The notes under the pieces are model-generated. The model had not been told where the DNA came from. It saw nothing but the letters and a program-made list of their open reading frames with translations, and made no database searches. Of a DNA stretch of 30,077 bases, positions 15,249 through 24,448 are shown in pieces. Numbering within the stretch: position 1 is the stretch's first letter; each line of letters opens with the position of its first letter. Source of the DNA: Myxococcales bacterium (GTDB lineage Bacteria > Myxococcota_A > UBA9160 > SMWR01); NCBI GenBank assembly GCA_022572485.1, contig JACZVU010000012.1, positions 1 through 30,077 on the forward strand, read 5' to 3'. Made by a program: the position numbers and the translations under genes.

Positions 15249-16211
15249 TCAGTAGTTTGTCGTTCGCGCCCGATGTCGGGGATGAACCTTCATTGCCGGA
15301 AGTTGCCCCCGCGTCCAAAGGGCTGTATCGAGTTGACGGGCTGTCGTCTTGACCCCGGCTTTGCGCAACAACGCGACGCAGCGCTCGACGGAGTGAACGG
15401 CAGCGGCCCGGATCTCCACCTCTTCCGGGGAGCCCGCCTCCAGCAGCGCCCCGGCGTCGATGCGGGCTGCGAGCGCGGGAGCGTAGACGAGCACGCCTTC
15501 GCGGCGAAGAACGTGAGGAAGCAAGTTGTCGGCAAAGATCGTCAGCTGATCGAGGTCTGTAAAGGCCCCATAGCCCTCTCCTTTGAATACCGCCGCGAGA
15601 TCTGCCGACGTCAACTGGGCGCGCTTGTAGAAGGGAACCTCGAAGTCCGCATAGTGTGAAACATCCCGGTAGAGGGGCATTTCGATCAGGGTTTCGGCGA
15701 GGCGTGCCGCGGAGCGGTTGGCGGAAACGATCGGACCCGTCGGGTCTCCATCGAAGTGTTTCAGCAGAAATTCGCCGAGATCCTTCAACGCCCGCGAAAA
15801 AAGCGACATCAATTCAGCGACTTCGGGAACACCCGGATCCTGAGCCATCACCCGCGCGCAATCATCGGCAGACATTGCGGCGAGCTGGCCTGCATCCCAA
15901 GGGCCTTCGCTCTCCCAGTTTTCCCGGAGAGACATCGCGATCGTAAAGTAACCAGAGTAGCCCGGGCGTTTGGCGAGGTACGGGAAGTAGCCCGAGCCGA
16001 AATTGATTGCATCCAATGTGAGAATGTACGCGGCGGTATCTTCGGGTGCGCCGACGTAGTAGTCGATTGGGTCGAGCTGAATCGAAGGTTCGAGAAGATC
16101 GCGCGACCGAGTGAGGGCTTCGAGCGCATCGGCGTCAATCGAAACCGAACGGGCGTTCTGCATGACACGCGCAGCCCCTCGGCGAATTCTTTCAAAGATC
16201 TCGCTTCTCAT
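15249..16211 (-). CDS. Queuosine-salvage protein, Qng1/DUF2419 family
   Basis: The 320-residue protein matches the queuosine 5'-phosphate N-glycosidase family in its C-terminal two thirds: DFEVPFYKRAQLTSADLA, LTIFADNLLPHVLRREGVL and GSPEEVEIRAAAVHSVE are characteristic. The family releases queuine from queuosine-5'-phosphate so that the base can be reused in tRNA. The usual INFCFW motif near residue 70-75 appears here as INFGSGYFPYL, a variant that leaves the catalytic reading less certain. The ATG at 16211 overlaps the stop of the upstream lipid-kinase gene as ATGA, indicating coupling. A tRNA-guanine transglycosylase that would use the product is not in the window. Confidence 0.85.
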   Translation of the reverse strand: MRSEIFERIRRGAARVMQNARSVSIDADALEALTRSRDLLEPSIQLDPIDYYVGAPEDTAAYILTLDAINFGSGYFPYLAKRPGYSGYFTIAMSLRENWESEGPWDAGQLAAMSADDCARVMAQDPGVPEVAELMSLFSRALKDLGEFLLKHFDGDPTGPIVSANRSAARLAETLIEMPLYRDVSHYADFEVPFYKRAQLTSADLAAVFKGEGYGAFTDLDQLTIFADNLLPHVLRREGVLVYAPALAARIDAGALLEAGSPEEVEIRAAAVHSVERCVALLRKAGVKTTARQLDTALWTRGQLPAMKVHPRHRARTTNY

Positions 16212-17137
16212 GCTCCAAAGCCGAAAAGCGTGATCGCATTGGGAAGGATCTCGAAGCGAGCAGGAAGCACACCCAGCGATTCGCCGTCGACATCGAGGCG
16301 AATCGGCCCTGCCACTCCACGCGCCTCGATCACCCGCCCTCGCCCCTGGAGGATCTGCGGATCGCGAATGTGAGATCCGCTATAGAGGAGTGGAAACTTC
16401 CTGAGCAGTGCGCATCGGGACATTCCAGGAACGATCACCCAGTCGAAAACTCCATCGTCGATGCGCGCGTTCGGAGCGATCCGCATTCCGCCTCCGAAGT
16501 ACGGCCCGTTCGCCACCACGGCAACAGAGAGTGGACCGTCGAAGACGAGTTCTCCATCAACGGAAATTGACACAGGGTCGCTTCGATACCGAGCGACACC
16601 CCGAACGGTTCCAATCATGTAGGAAATCCGCCCACCGAAGACCTTGGTGGTACGATTCACCAACTCGTTGACGACACCACTGAGCCCAAAGCTCGCGATG
16701 TTCGCAAAATAGCCGGTGACCTCCCGCCTCGTTCCCGTTCGATACGTGACCCGGCCCGCGTCTACTCTCAAGGTCTTTCCAGCCGCGAGCCGTTCGATCG
16801 CAGCGTCGACGCCCGATGCTTGGCCAAGGCCACGGGCGAAATCACTGGCCGTACCAAGGGGAAGGAGCCCGATCGCCGCGTAATCACCAAGCTGCGCAGA
16901 CAGCAGTCCGGTGACGACTTCGCTCAACGTGCCATCGCCTCCTGCTACGATGACGCGTTCGATTCCCGAGCGTACGCCCTCCCGAGCAATGCGCTCGGCG
17001 TCCCGGGGAGCGCGGGTACACTCGATGTCGAGCGGGCCGAGTGCGCTTCGAAGCTTCGCTTCGAGCGACTTCAGCCGCCGCGAAGTCGCTCGGTTTCGGC
17101 TTATCGGGTTCGCGATCACGAGCGTGCGCGCGGGCAT
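16208..17137 (-). CDS. Diacylglycerol/lipid kinase (YegS/DAGK_cat family)
   Basis: About 309 residues from ATG 17137. TLVIANPISRNR opens the fold, VIVAGGDGTLSEVV carries the GGDGT nucleotide-binding motif (about 66-70), and LLPLGTASDFARGLG is the second family signature. The C-terminal half is the beta-rich lipid-binding domain with EVTGYFANIASFGLSG and GGGMRIAPNARIDDGVFD. The family phosphorylates diacylglycerol, phosphatidylglycerol, sphingoid bases or ceramide; the substrate is unknown. The frame extends to a GTG at 17182, 20 nt after the aconitase stop, and that start is an alternative. Neither has a strong ribosome site. It is coupled downstream to the queuosine-salvage gene. The sphingolipid-type enzyme in the same window makes a sphingoid substrate conceivable. 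Confidence 0.88.
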   Translation of the reverse strand: MPARTLVIANPISRNRATSRRLKSLEAKLRSALGPLDIECTRAPRDAERIAREGVRSGIERVIVAGGDGTLSEVVTGLLSAQLGDYAAIGLLPLGTASDFARGLGQASGVDAAIERLAAGKTLRVDAGRVTYRTGTRREVTGYFANIASFGLSGVVNELVNRTTKVFGGRISYMIGTVRGVARYRSDPVSISVDGELVFDGPLSVAVVANGPYFGGGMRIAPNARIDDGVFDWVIVPGMSRCALLRKFPLLYSGSHIRDPQILQGRGRVIEARGVAGPIRLDVDGESLGVLPARFEILPNAITLFGFGA

Positions 17138-17201
17138 GCGCAGAGAGTAGGCGATCTCCTTCAGGAGCCGCTGTGCATCCACATCGCCATAGCGCGTCCG
17201 A

Positions 17202-19475
17202 TCACCCGCCCTGGCGCAGAAGGTTCAGCGCGGACCCCGCTCCAAACCAGGCAATCTGGTCTTCGTTCATGGTGTGGCGGGCCAGGACGACATCCTCCGA
17301 AGCATCTTCGTGATGGAAGATGATCCGCACGGTGCTCTCGGGTGCCAGGTCGCCTAGGCCCAGAATGCTCACGCGATCGGTTTCGCGCGCCTTCTCGTAG
17401 TCTTCGGGATTCTCGAAGCGGAGCGGGAGTACACCCTGCTTCTTGAGATTCGACTCGTGTATGCGTGCAAAACTTCGGACGATGACCGCCGCACAACCCA
17501 GCAAGCGCGGGGACATTGCCGCGTGTTCCCGGCTCGAGCCTTCGCCATAATTCTCGTCACCGATCACAACCCAGCGCAATCCCTCCGCCTTGTAGTGCCG
17601 CGCGATTGCCGAAAATCCGACACCGCGCTCTCCCGAGAGCAGGTCGAGACCCTTGCCAACCTCCTCAGTGAAGGCGTTGACGGCGCCGATGAATATGTTG
17701 TCGCTGATGTTGTCGAGATGACCGCGCAATCGCAGCCAGACACCCGCTGGGGAGATGTGATCCGTGGTGCATTTCCTTGCCGCTTTGATGAGTAGCGGGA
17801 GGTTCTCGTAATCTCGACCATCCCAACTTGGAAATGGCTCCAGGAGTTGTAGGCGTTCACTCTCCGGTGAGACCACCACATCGATACCCGATCTCTCCTC
17901 GGGCGGCTCCACGTAGCCGACCCGGCTGGCCACGAAGCCACGGCTCGGAACTTCCGGAGCGGGCGAAGGCGGATCGAGGGTGAATCGCGTGCCATCGTCC
18001 GCTTCGATCTCATCCGTGACCGGATTGAACGACAGCCGGCCCGCAAGCGCGTACGCGATCACAATCTCGGGGCTCGCAATGAAAGAGAGCGTCTCTGCTC
18101 TACCATCGTTGCGCCGACGGAAGTTGCGGTTATAAGAGCTGATGATCGAATTCGCCTCGCCTTCCGGAACATCGTCACGCTTCCACTGCCCGATACACGG
18201 GCCGCACGCGTTGGCAAGCACGGTTCCCCCGATGGCTTCCAGATCAGCGAGTTGACCGTCCCGCTCGATCGTCAGATGCACCTGCTCGGAACCCGGCGTC
18301 ACCCAGAGCACTGATTTCGACCGCGCACCGCGTCGCGCGGCCTGGCGCGCAATATCGGCTGCACGCTCGAGATCTTCATACGACGAGTTCGTACAGCTTC
18401 CGATCAACGCGGCTGAAAGCGTGTCGGGGTATCCATGCTCCGCCACGTCGGCCGCCATACGGGAGATCGGCCTCGCGAGGTCGGGTGTATGGGGTCCCAC
18501 GATACGCGGCTCGAGGGTCGAGAGGTCGATCTCGATGATCTCGTCGAAAAAAGAAGCCGGATCCCTCGCAACTTCGGGATCCGCACGCAACAGCTCGGCG
18601 CGCTCATTGGCCAGGTCGGCCAACTCCTCCCGGCCGGTCGCCTTGAAGTACGTCGCCATTCGCTCGTCGTAGGGAAAGATCGAGGTCGTCGCGCCCAGTT
18701 CGGCGCCCATGTTCGCAATCGTCCCCTTGCCGGTGCAACTGATCGACGCGGTACCCGGACCGAAGTACTCGATCACTCGATTGGTCCCACCCTTCACCGT
18801 CAGTGTTTCGCAGACCTTGAGAATGACATCCTTGGGAGACGACCAGCCGGAGAGTTTCCCCGTGAGGTAGATGCCGACGAGGTTCGGATAGAGGATCTCC
18901 CACGGAAAACCGGCCATCACGTCGACGGCGTCGGCTCCGCCGACCCCGCACGCGAACATCCCCAATCCGCCCGCATTGGGCGTATGGGAATCCGTGCCGA
19001 TCATCATTCCACCGGGAAACGCGTAGTTTTCGAGCACCACCTGGTGGATGATGCCCGCGCCGGGCCCCCAGAAGCCGATCCCATAACGCGCCGAGCTGCT
19101 GCTGAGAAAATCGTAGACCTCACGGTTGACGTCATTCGCCTTCGCAAGGTCGCCGACCGCTCCGACACGCGCCTGAATCAGATGATCACAATGCACGGTG
19201 GTCGGAACCGCCGTCGTATCCTTGCCGGCCGACATGAATTGCAAAAGCACCATCTGTGCCGTTGCATCCTGCATCGCCACGCGATCCGGACGTGTGGCGA
19301 CGTAGCTCGTGCCGGGCTCCAACTCTTCTCCCTCGGGATCGGCGAGGTGCCCGAGAAACACCTTCTCCGCGTAGGTGAGCGGGCGCCCCAGGCGTCGACG
19401 CACGATTTCGAGATTGCGCTCGAGCCGGTCGTAGACGCCGCGAACGAGTGCGGCGGTCGTATCGATCGAAGGCAT
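17202..19475 (-). CDS. acnA: Aconitate hydratase
   Basis: A 757-residue aconitase from ATG 19475, behind AGGAG 6 nt upstream. The [4Fe-4S] ligands are Cys361 (GSCTNSSYED) and Cys424/Cys427 (NACGPCIGQW). Other conserved parts are TDSHTPNAGGLGMFACGVGGADAVD (about 161-185), WVTPGSEQVHL, and in domain 4 GDENYGEGSSREHAAMSPRLLG. The length and motifs agree with the mitochondrial-type aconitases of many Gram-negatives. It interconverts citrate and isocitrate in the TCA cycle. The open frame continues upstream to 19688 but overlaps the M20 peptidase and is not homologous. It lies 31 nt after the peptidase stop on the same strand, so co-transcription is likely. Confidence 0.95.
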   Translation of the reverse strand: MPSIDTTAALVRGVYDRLERNLEIVRRRLGRPLTYAEKVFLGHLADPEGEELEPGTSYVATRPDRVAMQDATAQMVLLQFMSAGKDTTAVPTTVHCDHLIQARVGAVGDLAKANDVNREVYDFLSSSSARYGIGFWGPGAGIIHQVVLENYAFPGGMMIGTDSHTPNAGGLGMFACGVGGADAVDVMAGFPWEILYPNLVGIYLTGKLSGWSSPKDVILKVCETLTVKGGTNRVIEYFGPGTASISCTGKGTIANMGAELGATTSIFPYDERMATYFKATGREELADLANERAELLRADPEVARDPASFFDEIIEIDLSTLEPRIVGPHTPDLARPISRMAADVAEHGYPDTLSAALIGSCTNSSYEDLERAADIARQAARRGARSKSVLWVTPGSEQVHLTIERDGQLADLEAIGGTVLANACGPCIGQWKRDDVPEGEANSIISSYNRNFRRRNDGRAETLSFIASPEIVIAYALAGRLSFNPVTDEIEADDGTRFTLDPPSPAPEVPSRGFVASRVGYVEPPEERSGIDVVVSPESERLQLLEPFPSWDGRDYENLPLLIKAARKCTTDHISPAGVWLRLRGHLDNISDNIFIGAVNAFTEEVGKGLDLLSGERGVGFSAIARHYKAEGLRWVVIGDENYGEGSSREHAAMSPRLLGCAAVIVRSFARIHESNLKKQGVLPLRFENPEDYEKARETDRVSILGLGDLAPESTVRIIFHHEDASEDVVLARHTMNEDQIAWFGAGSALNLLRQGG

Positions 19476-19506
19476 GGCTTCTCCTGCTGAGAAAGGCCTA
19501 GAGAGG

Positions 19507-20898
19507 CTAGCAGCCCAACTCCGCCAGCAAGTGTGCCGATGACAGGGAGGCCTTGCGAAAGTCGTCGAGGTCGAGGCTTTCGTTTTCGCCGTGGGCATTG
19601 CAAGGCGGGTCTTCCAGTCCGAGCAGAAGCGCGGGGATTCCGCCCAGCACGCTGCTGAACGGACCGACGAATGGAATCGAACCGCCACACCCGATCTCGA
19701 CGGGCTCCCGGCCGAATCCGGCGGCGAGTGCGCGGCGCGCCGCGTCGAACACCGGACCTTCGGGCGTGGTCCTCCAACCGGGCACGGCGGTCGTCGCTTC
19801 GAGCTCCACGGTCAAGCCATGCGGGGGGTCCGAAGCCAGAAATTCGATCAGCAGCCGCGCGGCCCGATCGGCATCTTGGCCCGGTGCGAGACGGACGCCG
19901 ACCCTCGCCTTTGCCTCGGCGATGAGCTGATTGGCGGCTGTTGCGAGTGGCATCCCTTCGAGTGCGGTGATCGCCAGCGCGGGGCGGTACCAGATTCTTT
20001 CATACACCGAATAGCGTCCATCTCCCGCAAAGCGAGAATTGTTCGTCATCCCGGCATCTCGACGGAAGGCAGCTTCATCGAAGGGAAGCGCGTCGAGCGC
20101 AGCGCGCTGGGCGGCGGAAAGCACGGGAACATCGTCGAGCAGGCCGGGAACCGCGATCTCACCCGAGTTATCCACCAGGCGCGCCAACAGCATCGAAAGC
20201 GCGGTGGCGGCATCGGGAACCGGGCCTCCCCACATGCCGCTGTGGATGGGATGGTCGAGAGCGCGCACCGTCACATCGACCACCACGATTCCGCGCAGGC
20301 TCGTCGTCAGCGAGGGTATCCCGGTGTCGAGATTGGCGGTGTCGGAGAGAATGAGCACGTCCGCGTCGAAGCGCTCGCGGTGGATGCGAAGAAATTCGGC
20401 CAGATGATCGGACCCGGTCTCCTCCTCGCCTTCGACGATCAACTTGACGTTGATCGGCAGAAAGCCCTTGGTATCGAGCCAAGCGCGAAGCGCCGCCACG
20501 TGCAGCACGATTCCAGCCTTGTCGTCGACGATTCCGCGCCCGTACAAGCGGCCGTCCGCTCGCCGCGTGGGCTCGAAAGCCGGCGTCCGCCAATGCTCGA
20601 GTCGCCCCGGCGGCTGCACATCGTGATGGGCGTAAATCAAAGCCGTCGGCGCGTCGGACCCCGCATCGAGCCACTCTGCGGTCACGTATGGATGGGCGCC
20701 TTCGATCCGCAAGATTTCCACGCCGTGCAAACCGACATCACTGAACAGTTCCGCAACGCGTTCGGCAGAGCGCTCGACTTCAACGGGATCGAAACCCGCC
20801 GCGGAGACACTCGGGATCCGCGCGAGATCGATCAGCTCTTCGATTGTCGCATCGATACGGCGATCAATGGAGTCGAGAATTTCCCGAGGTGCCGGCAC
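19507..20898 (-). CDS. M20-family metallopeptidase (dipeptidase)
   Basis: The protein of about 463 residues has the full M20 metal site: LIYAHHDVQPPG, GRGIVDDKAG, VEGEEETGS (catalytic Glu pair), LILSDTAN and the final His in NAHGENESLDLDDF. The central dimerisation domain carries HPIHSGMWGGPVPDA. The family contains cytosolic nonspecific dipeptidases, carnosinases and related deacylases acting on two metal ions. The start is uncertain: GTG 20898 and GTG 20916 are plausible, and a TTG at 20964 would overlap the transporter gene. None has a clear ribosome site. It follows the hpnN gene by 43 nt on the same strand. Confidence 0.88.
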   Translation of the reverse strand: MPAPREILDSIDRRIDATIEELIDLARIPSVSAAGFDPVEVERSAERVAELFSDVGLHGVEILRIEGAHPYVTAEWLDAGSDAPTALIYAHHDVQPPGRLEHWRTPAFEPTRRADGRLYGRGIVDDKAGIVLHVAALRAWLDTKGFLPINVKLIVEGEEETGSDHLAEFLRIHRERFDADVLILSDTANLDTGIPSLTTSLRGIVVVDVTVRALDHPIHSGMWGGPVPDAATALSMLLARLVDNSGEIAVPGLLDDVPVLSAAQRAALDALPFDEAAFRRDAGMTNNSRFAGDGRYSVYERIWYRPALAITALEGMPLATAANQLIAEAKARVGVRLAPGQDADRAARLLIEFLASDPPHGLTVELEATTAVPGWRTTPEGPVFDAARRALAAGFGREPVEIGCGGSIPFVGPFSSVLGGIPALLLGLEDPPCNAHGENESLDLDDFRKASLSSAHLLAELGC

Positions 20899-20941
20899 AG
20901 CCGCGCAGGGTAGCACGAGACCCGGGGTGCGAACGAGATCG

Positions 20942-23611
20942 CTATGCGGTGCGGTTGGGTTCAACGAGTTCGGGGCGGCGGGGGCGCAGCCGAATCAGGG
21001 CCGGCAGCACGATCAGGTTACAGGCGATCGTAAAACCGACACCGAGAGTCAACAGTCTTCCCAACGTCGCAAGACCCAGGTGAGTCGCCAAACCAAGACT
21101 TCCGAAGCTCGCAATCGTCGTCAGACCGCTGTAGGCAACCGCCCGTGCTGTGCTCGTAGCCAACAGATTCACCTCGCCTTCCGCGGCGACCCGCACGCGA
21201 TGAACCAGGTGGATACCACTGTCAACACCGATTCCCAGCAGCAGCGGAAGTACAATCACGTCGGCGAAGTTAAAGGGGATGCCCAAGAGTATCGCTGCCG
21301 CCACGGTCAGGGCAGAAGCAAGCAAGAGCGGAATCAACACGAGTGCGGTGTCATCGATCCGCCGCCAGAGAATCAGCAGAAACAACGTAATCACGATGAA
21401 TGCCGAAATCATGGCCTGGGTCAGGGCGCGAACGACCGACCGGCCGGATTCGAGAATCTCCGATGCGCTACCCGCAACCTCGGGCGTAACGACCTTGACG
21501 CCATCCACGAAGGCCGCCAGCGCGGCGTGATCGTTCAGATCGTCTCGCGGAAAGATCTGGATTCGCACGCGCCCATCGGCAGTGATCATTCGCTCCAAAA
21601 TTGTGTCGGGCAACTTCTCTAGCGTCACGTGACCGGCAGAGAGCGCAGCGTCCAATATCCTCAACTGTTCTGGCAGGGCGCCGAGCATGCTGTTCTGGAG
21701 TGCTTCGATCTCTCGCATCGGATCCGGGGAATCCTTGAATCTTTGGAGGTAGCGATCGAGAACAGGTCGGAGCCGGCTCGCACTCATCACCAACTCCGAC
21801 TGCTCGCCAAAATTCTGCAATCGACCGAGTTCACGAGAGAGATCGACGAGCGCCTCTACCTGTTCCGCAAGTGAGGGGGGCGGGGCCTTGCCATCGGGCC
21901 CAGGAAGTGGCGCTACGAACATCGCAACGTCCTCAATGATGCCAAGCTTGTTTTCCTGATCGGCGGGCACATAGTCTGACACAGTGACCACTCGCTCGAC
22001 GACGTCGAGCGCTCTCAAGCGCTCAGCGAGTAACTGTGCAGACTCGAGGCTCGGCACGATCGCATTGAGCGACCACGGCGACGAAGCGCCCTTCTCCAAC
22101 AGCTCGTTGAAGGTCCGAACGGACTCGCTCGAGGGGTCGCGCACGTTGAGCGGATTGTTGTCGAAACGCGCCTGCGGCAGCAGCAGGACGGCACCGATCC
22201 CCATGACCAGAGCAGTGCCGCGAATGATCCGCGGATGGCGCAGCGGCAGATTCGCGAGGCTCGCGTTCGACCACGACACCCCCGCAGAGTACCTACGACC
22301 CGCCGGAATGGGCCGAAGGCTGAGCAGCGCGGGAAGCAGCGTCAGCGTGCAAAACAGACTGATGAACATTCCGGTACCCGAGATCAGCCCCAGTTCGGCA
22401 ACTCCGACGAAATCCGTCGGCACGAAGGCGAAGAAACCGATTGCCGTGGTTGTCGCGCAGAGAAAAATGGAGCTGCCCACATCCCGTGCGGTCTCGCGGA
22501 GGGCGACTGAGTGCTCGAGCCCACTGGCCAGAAGTTCGCGATAGCGAATACAGATGTGGATCCCGAAGTCGACGCCGAGCCCGATGAAGAGCACAGCGAA
22601 ACAAACCGAGATCAGATTGAGGTGCCCGATCGCAACGGCTGTGAAACCCGCCGTCCAGACGAGACCCACGATCAGGGTTGCGAGCGTCGAGAGCACCATC
22701 CGGATCGAGCGGAGACCGAGGGTCAGGATGATCGCGACCAATACGAGTGAAGCGATTCCCGCCGCTACTGCCTGGGTTCGCAGCACCTCCATCTCTTCAA
22801 AGGAGAGCGCGACATCTCCCGTGATCCTCACGCTGACGCCCGATTCTGGCGTGAATCCGAGTTCCTTGGCAATTCTACGCACGGCGAGGATCGAATGCTT
22901 TGCGGGCTGGAACTCATCGAATTCCAGCACCGGTTGCACGAGCAGGAAGCGCCGGCGCGAATCGGCGTCGAAATCACCCCCGGCCAGAACTTCAGCCCAG
23001 GAGAGGTGATAGGGTCGACCTTCGATTCGCGCGCTGAGCGCCTCGAGGAATCGGTCGAAGAGCGCGTGCAGCTGATCTCCCGACACGTCGCCCTCGCGCA
23101 CGGCTCGTCCGCCACGGGCCATCAGCGACGCCAATCCCCGCAGCGTCCCGTCGCGAGACAGCTCTGCGAGGTACGGCTGGGCGATCGCGAGCTTGTCGGC
23201 GAGGTCCTCCAGCTCCTGGGTTTCCAAGTACAGGAAGGCGTGGTTCTCGAAGAACTCGCCGCCACCCGGAAGATAGGCGCGGTGAAAATGCCGGGGCTCC
23301 GCTTCCAATCGCACAGCCAACGCCGCCGCCGCTTCTCCTGCTCGCTCGGGCGTGGGTGCATCCACCACCACGAACATATTTTCGTAGAGCATCGGAAACG
23401 CCTCGCGATAACGGCGTTCGATCTGCTTGAAGGGAAGATCTTGCGAGAAGAGCGACTCTGTATCGCCGTGGATTCCGAGGTGGCCGACGACGTAGTAGAT
23501 AATGGCGAGGGTCGCCAGCGACATGCCGACCGTGACCGAGACGGCATTTCTCTGCACCGCGTCGACCCATTGTGCGAGCCATCGACCGATTGTCTGTTCG
23601 ATCGAGTTCAT
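20942..23611 (-). CDS. hpnN: HpnN-like RND lipid transporter (MMPL family)
   Basis: An 889-residue RND-superfamily protein with two membrane blocks. A helix lies at about 25-45, a first cluster of helices at about 275-435, and a second cluster at about 760-870, each preceded by a large periplasmic domain. The N-terminal region with FFENHAFLYLETQELEDLADKL and DGTLRGLASLM is typical of the hopanoid-biosynthesis-associated HpnN proteins. Those proteins move hopanoids from the inner to the outer membrane in Rhodopseudomonas and relatives. The gene starts at ATG 23611 behind GGGAGA and diverges from hpnM. No squalene-hopene cyclase is in the window, so the lipid cargo is inferred. It would be driven by the proton gradient. 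Confidence 0.88.
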   Translation of the reverse strand: MNSIEQTIGRWLAQWVDAVQRNAVSVTVGMSLATLAIIYYVVGHLGIHGDTESLFSQDLPFKQIERRYREAFPMLYENMFVVVDAPTPERAGEAAAALAVRLEAEPRHFHRAYLPGGGEFFENHAFLYLETQELEDLADKLAIAQPYLAELSRDGTLRGLASLMARGGRAVREGDVSGDQLHALFDRFLEALSARIEGRPYHLSWAEVLAGGDFDADSRRRFLLVQPVLEFDEFQPAKHSILAVRRIAKELGFTPESGVSVRITGDVALSFEEMEVLRTQAVAAGIASLVLVAIILTLGLRSIRMVLSTLATLIVGLVWTAGFTAVAIGHLNLISVCFAVLFIGLGVDFGIHICIRYRELLASGLEHSVALRETARDVGSSIFLCATTTAIGFFAFVPTDFVGVAELGLISGTGMFISLFCTLTLLPALLSLRPIPAGRRYSAGVSWSNASLANLPLRHPRIIRGTALVMGIGAVLLLPQARFDNNPLNVRDPSSESVRTFNELLEKGASSPWSLNAIVPSLESAQLLAERLRALDVVERVVTVSDYVPADQENKLGIIEDVAMFVAPLPGPDGKAPPPSLAEQVEALVDLSRELGRLQNFGEQSELVMSASRLRPVLDRYLQRFKDSPDPMREIEALQNSMLGALPEQLRILDAALSAGHVTLEKLPDTILERMITADGRVRIQIFPRDDLNDHAALAAFVDGVKVVTPEVAGSASEILESGRSVVRALTQAMISAFIVITLFLLILWRRIDDTALVLIPLLLASALTVAAAILLGIPFNFADVIVLPLLLGIGVDSGIHLVHRVRVAAEGEVNLLATSTARAVAYSGLTTIASFGSLGLATHLGLATLGRLLTLGVGFTIACNLIVLPALIRLRPRRPELVEPNRTA

Positions 23612-23674
23612 GATCGCTCATTCTCCCGCTAGAGGCGGTGCCTGGACTGCGAGGCAGTGGTGGAAAAGCAAGCG

Positions 23675-23702
23675 GAGTCTAGCTGAACACTTCGCTAGAC
23701 TC
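23675..23702. promoter_or_regulatory. 9-bp inverted repeat in the hpnN/hpnM divergent spacer
   Basis: GAGTCTAGC (23675-23683) and its exact reverse complement GCTAGACTC (23694-23702) are separated by 10 nt, placing the half-site centres 19 nt apart. Each arm contains TAGACT, a possible -10, one pointing to hpnM and one to hpnN; the implied leaders would be 50-60 nt on both sides. It may be an operator or a symmetric divergent promoter. Confidence 0.5.
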
Positions 23703-23760
23703 GATGCGAGGAGCCACCGGTAGATGCGGACGCTCCCGATCAGCAGCAGAAGGAGCTACG

Positions 23761-24432
23761 GTGAAGTCGCGATCGATTGGGTCCAGCCTGGGAGCCGCTC
23801 TCGGAGTCGCTGTTTTTCTTTCGCTTGCAAATTCGAAGCTCGCGCTGCCCGATTCCACCAAAATTCCAGAATCCGGCGCGCCCACAAAGGTGGTCGACGC
23901 GCTTCACGAAAATCTGATCCACGTGATGAAGGATGCGAAAACGCTCGGTTACGACGGCCGCTTCGAGCGGCTGGAACCCGTGATCAACGAACTCTTCGAC
24001 ATCCCGTTCATGGCCGAAAAATCGATAGGGCGCTACTGGAAGACCGTCGACGAGGAAAATCGGGCCCGCTTGCTCGCCACTTTCGAGCGCTTCACGGTTG
24101 CCAACTACGCCGGCCGTTTCACCGGTTACTCAGGGCAGTTCTTCGAAACCTTCAAAGAAGTAGCGTCCAGGTACGGAACCGTTCTGGTCTATAGCCGCCT
24201 GGTTTCAGGGAGCGGCGAGACCATACAGCTCAACTACCGGCTACGACCGGCCAAGGGTAATGGTTGGAAGATCATCGACGTCTTGTTGAATGGAACCGTG
24301 AGTGAACTCGCGCTGAGGCGCTCCGAGTATTCTTCGCTCATCCGGCGCGAAGGATTTGCGGCGCTGATGTCGGCGCTCAACCAGCGCATCGACGACCTCG
24401 CGGACGACAAGGTGTCCGATCAATCTTCCTAG
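23761..24432 (+). CDS. hpnM: HpnM/MlaC-like periplasmic lipid carrier
   Basis: From GTG 23761, with AAGGAG 6 nt upstream, the protein has 223 residues. A basic start and a hydrophobic stretch (residues 7-26) form a signal peptide. The mature part is a Ttg2D/MlaC fold with VVDALHENLIHVMKDAK, FERLEPVINELFDIPFMAEKSIGRYWK, LLATFERFTVANYAGRF and GWKIIDVLLNGTVSELALRRSEYSSLIRR. The family binds phospholipids or related lipids in the periplasm and passes them between membrane partners. It diverges from hpnN and converges with mlaA (16 nt between stops). HpnM is the name used for the MlaC homologue linked to HpnN; the lipid carried is not known. Confidence 0.88.
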   Translation: MKSRSIGSSLGAALGVAVFLSLANSKLALPDSTKIPESGAPTKVVDALHENLIHVMKDAKTLGYDGRFERLEPVINELFDIPFMAEKSIGRYWKTVDEENRARLLATFERFTVANYAGRFTGYSGQFFETFKEVASRYGTVLVYSRLVSGSGETIQLNYRLRPAKGNGWKIIDVLLNGTVSELALRRSEYSSLIRREGFAALMSALNQRIDDLADDKVSDQSS

Positions 24433-24448
24433 GATCAATCCCCAGAGA

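Noticed and set aside
18435..19490. Plus-strand frame opposite aconitase
   Set aside because: Aconitase is intact on the minus strand, and the frame lacks motifs and a ribosome site.
19591..20913. Plus-strand frame opposite the M20 peptidase
   Set aside because: The peptidase has a full metal site on the minus strand, and the plus frame shows no family motif.
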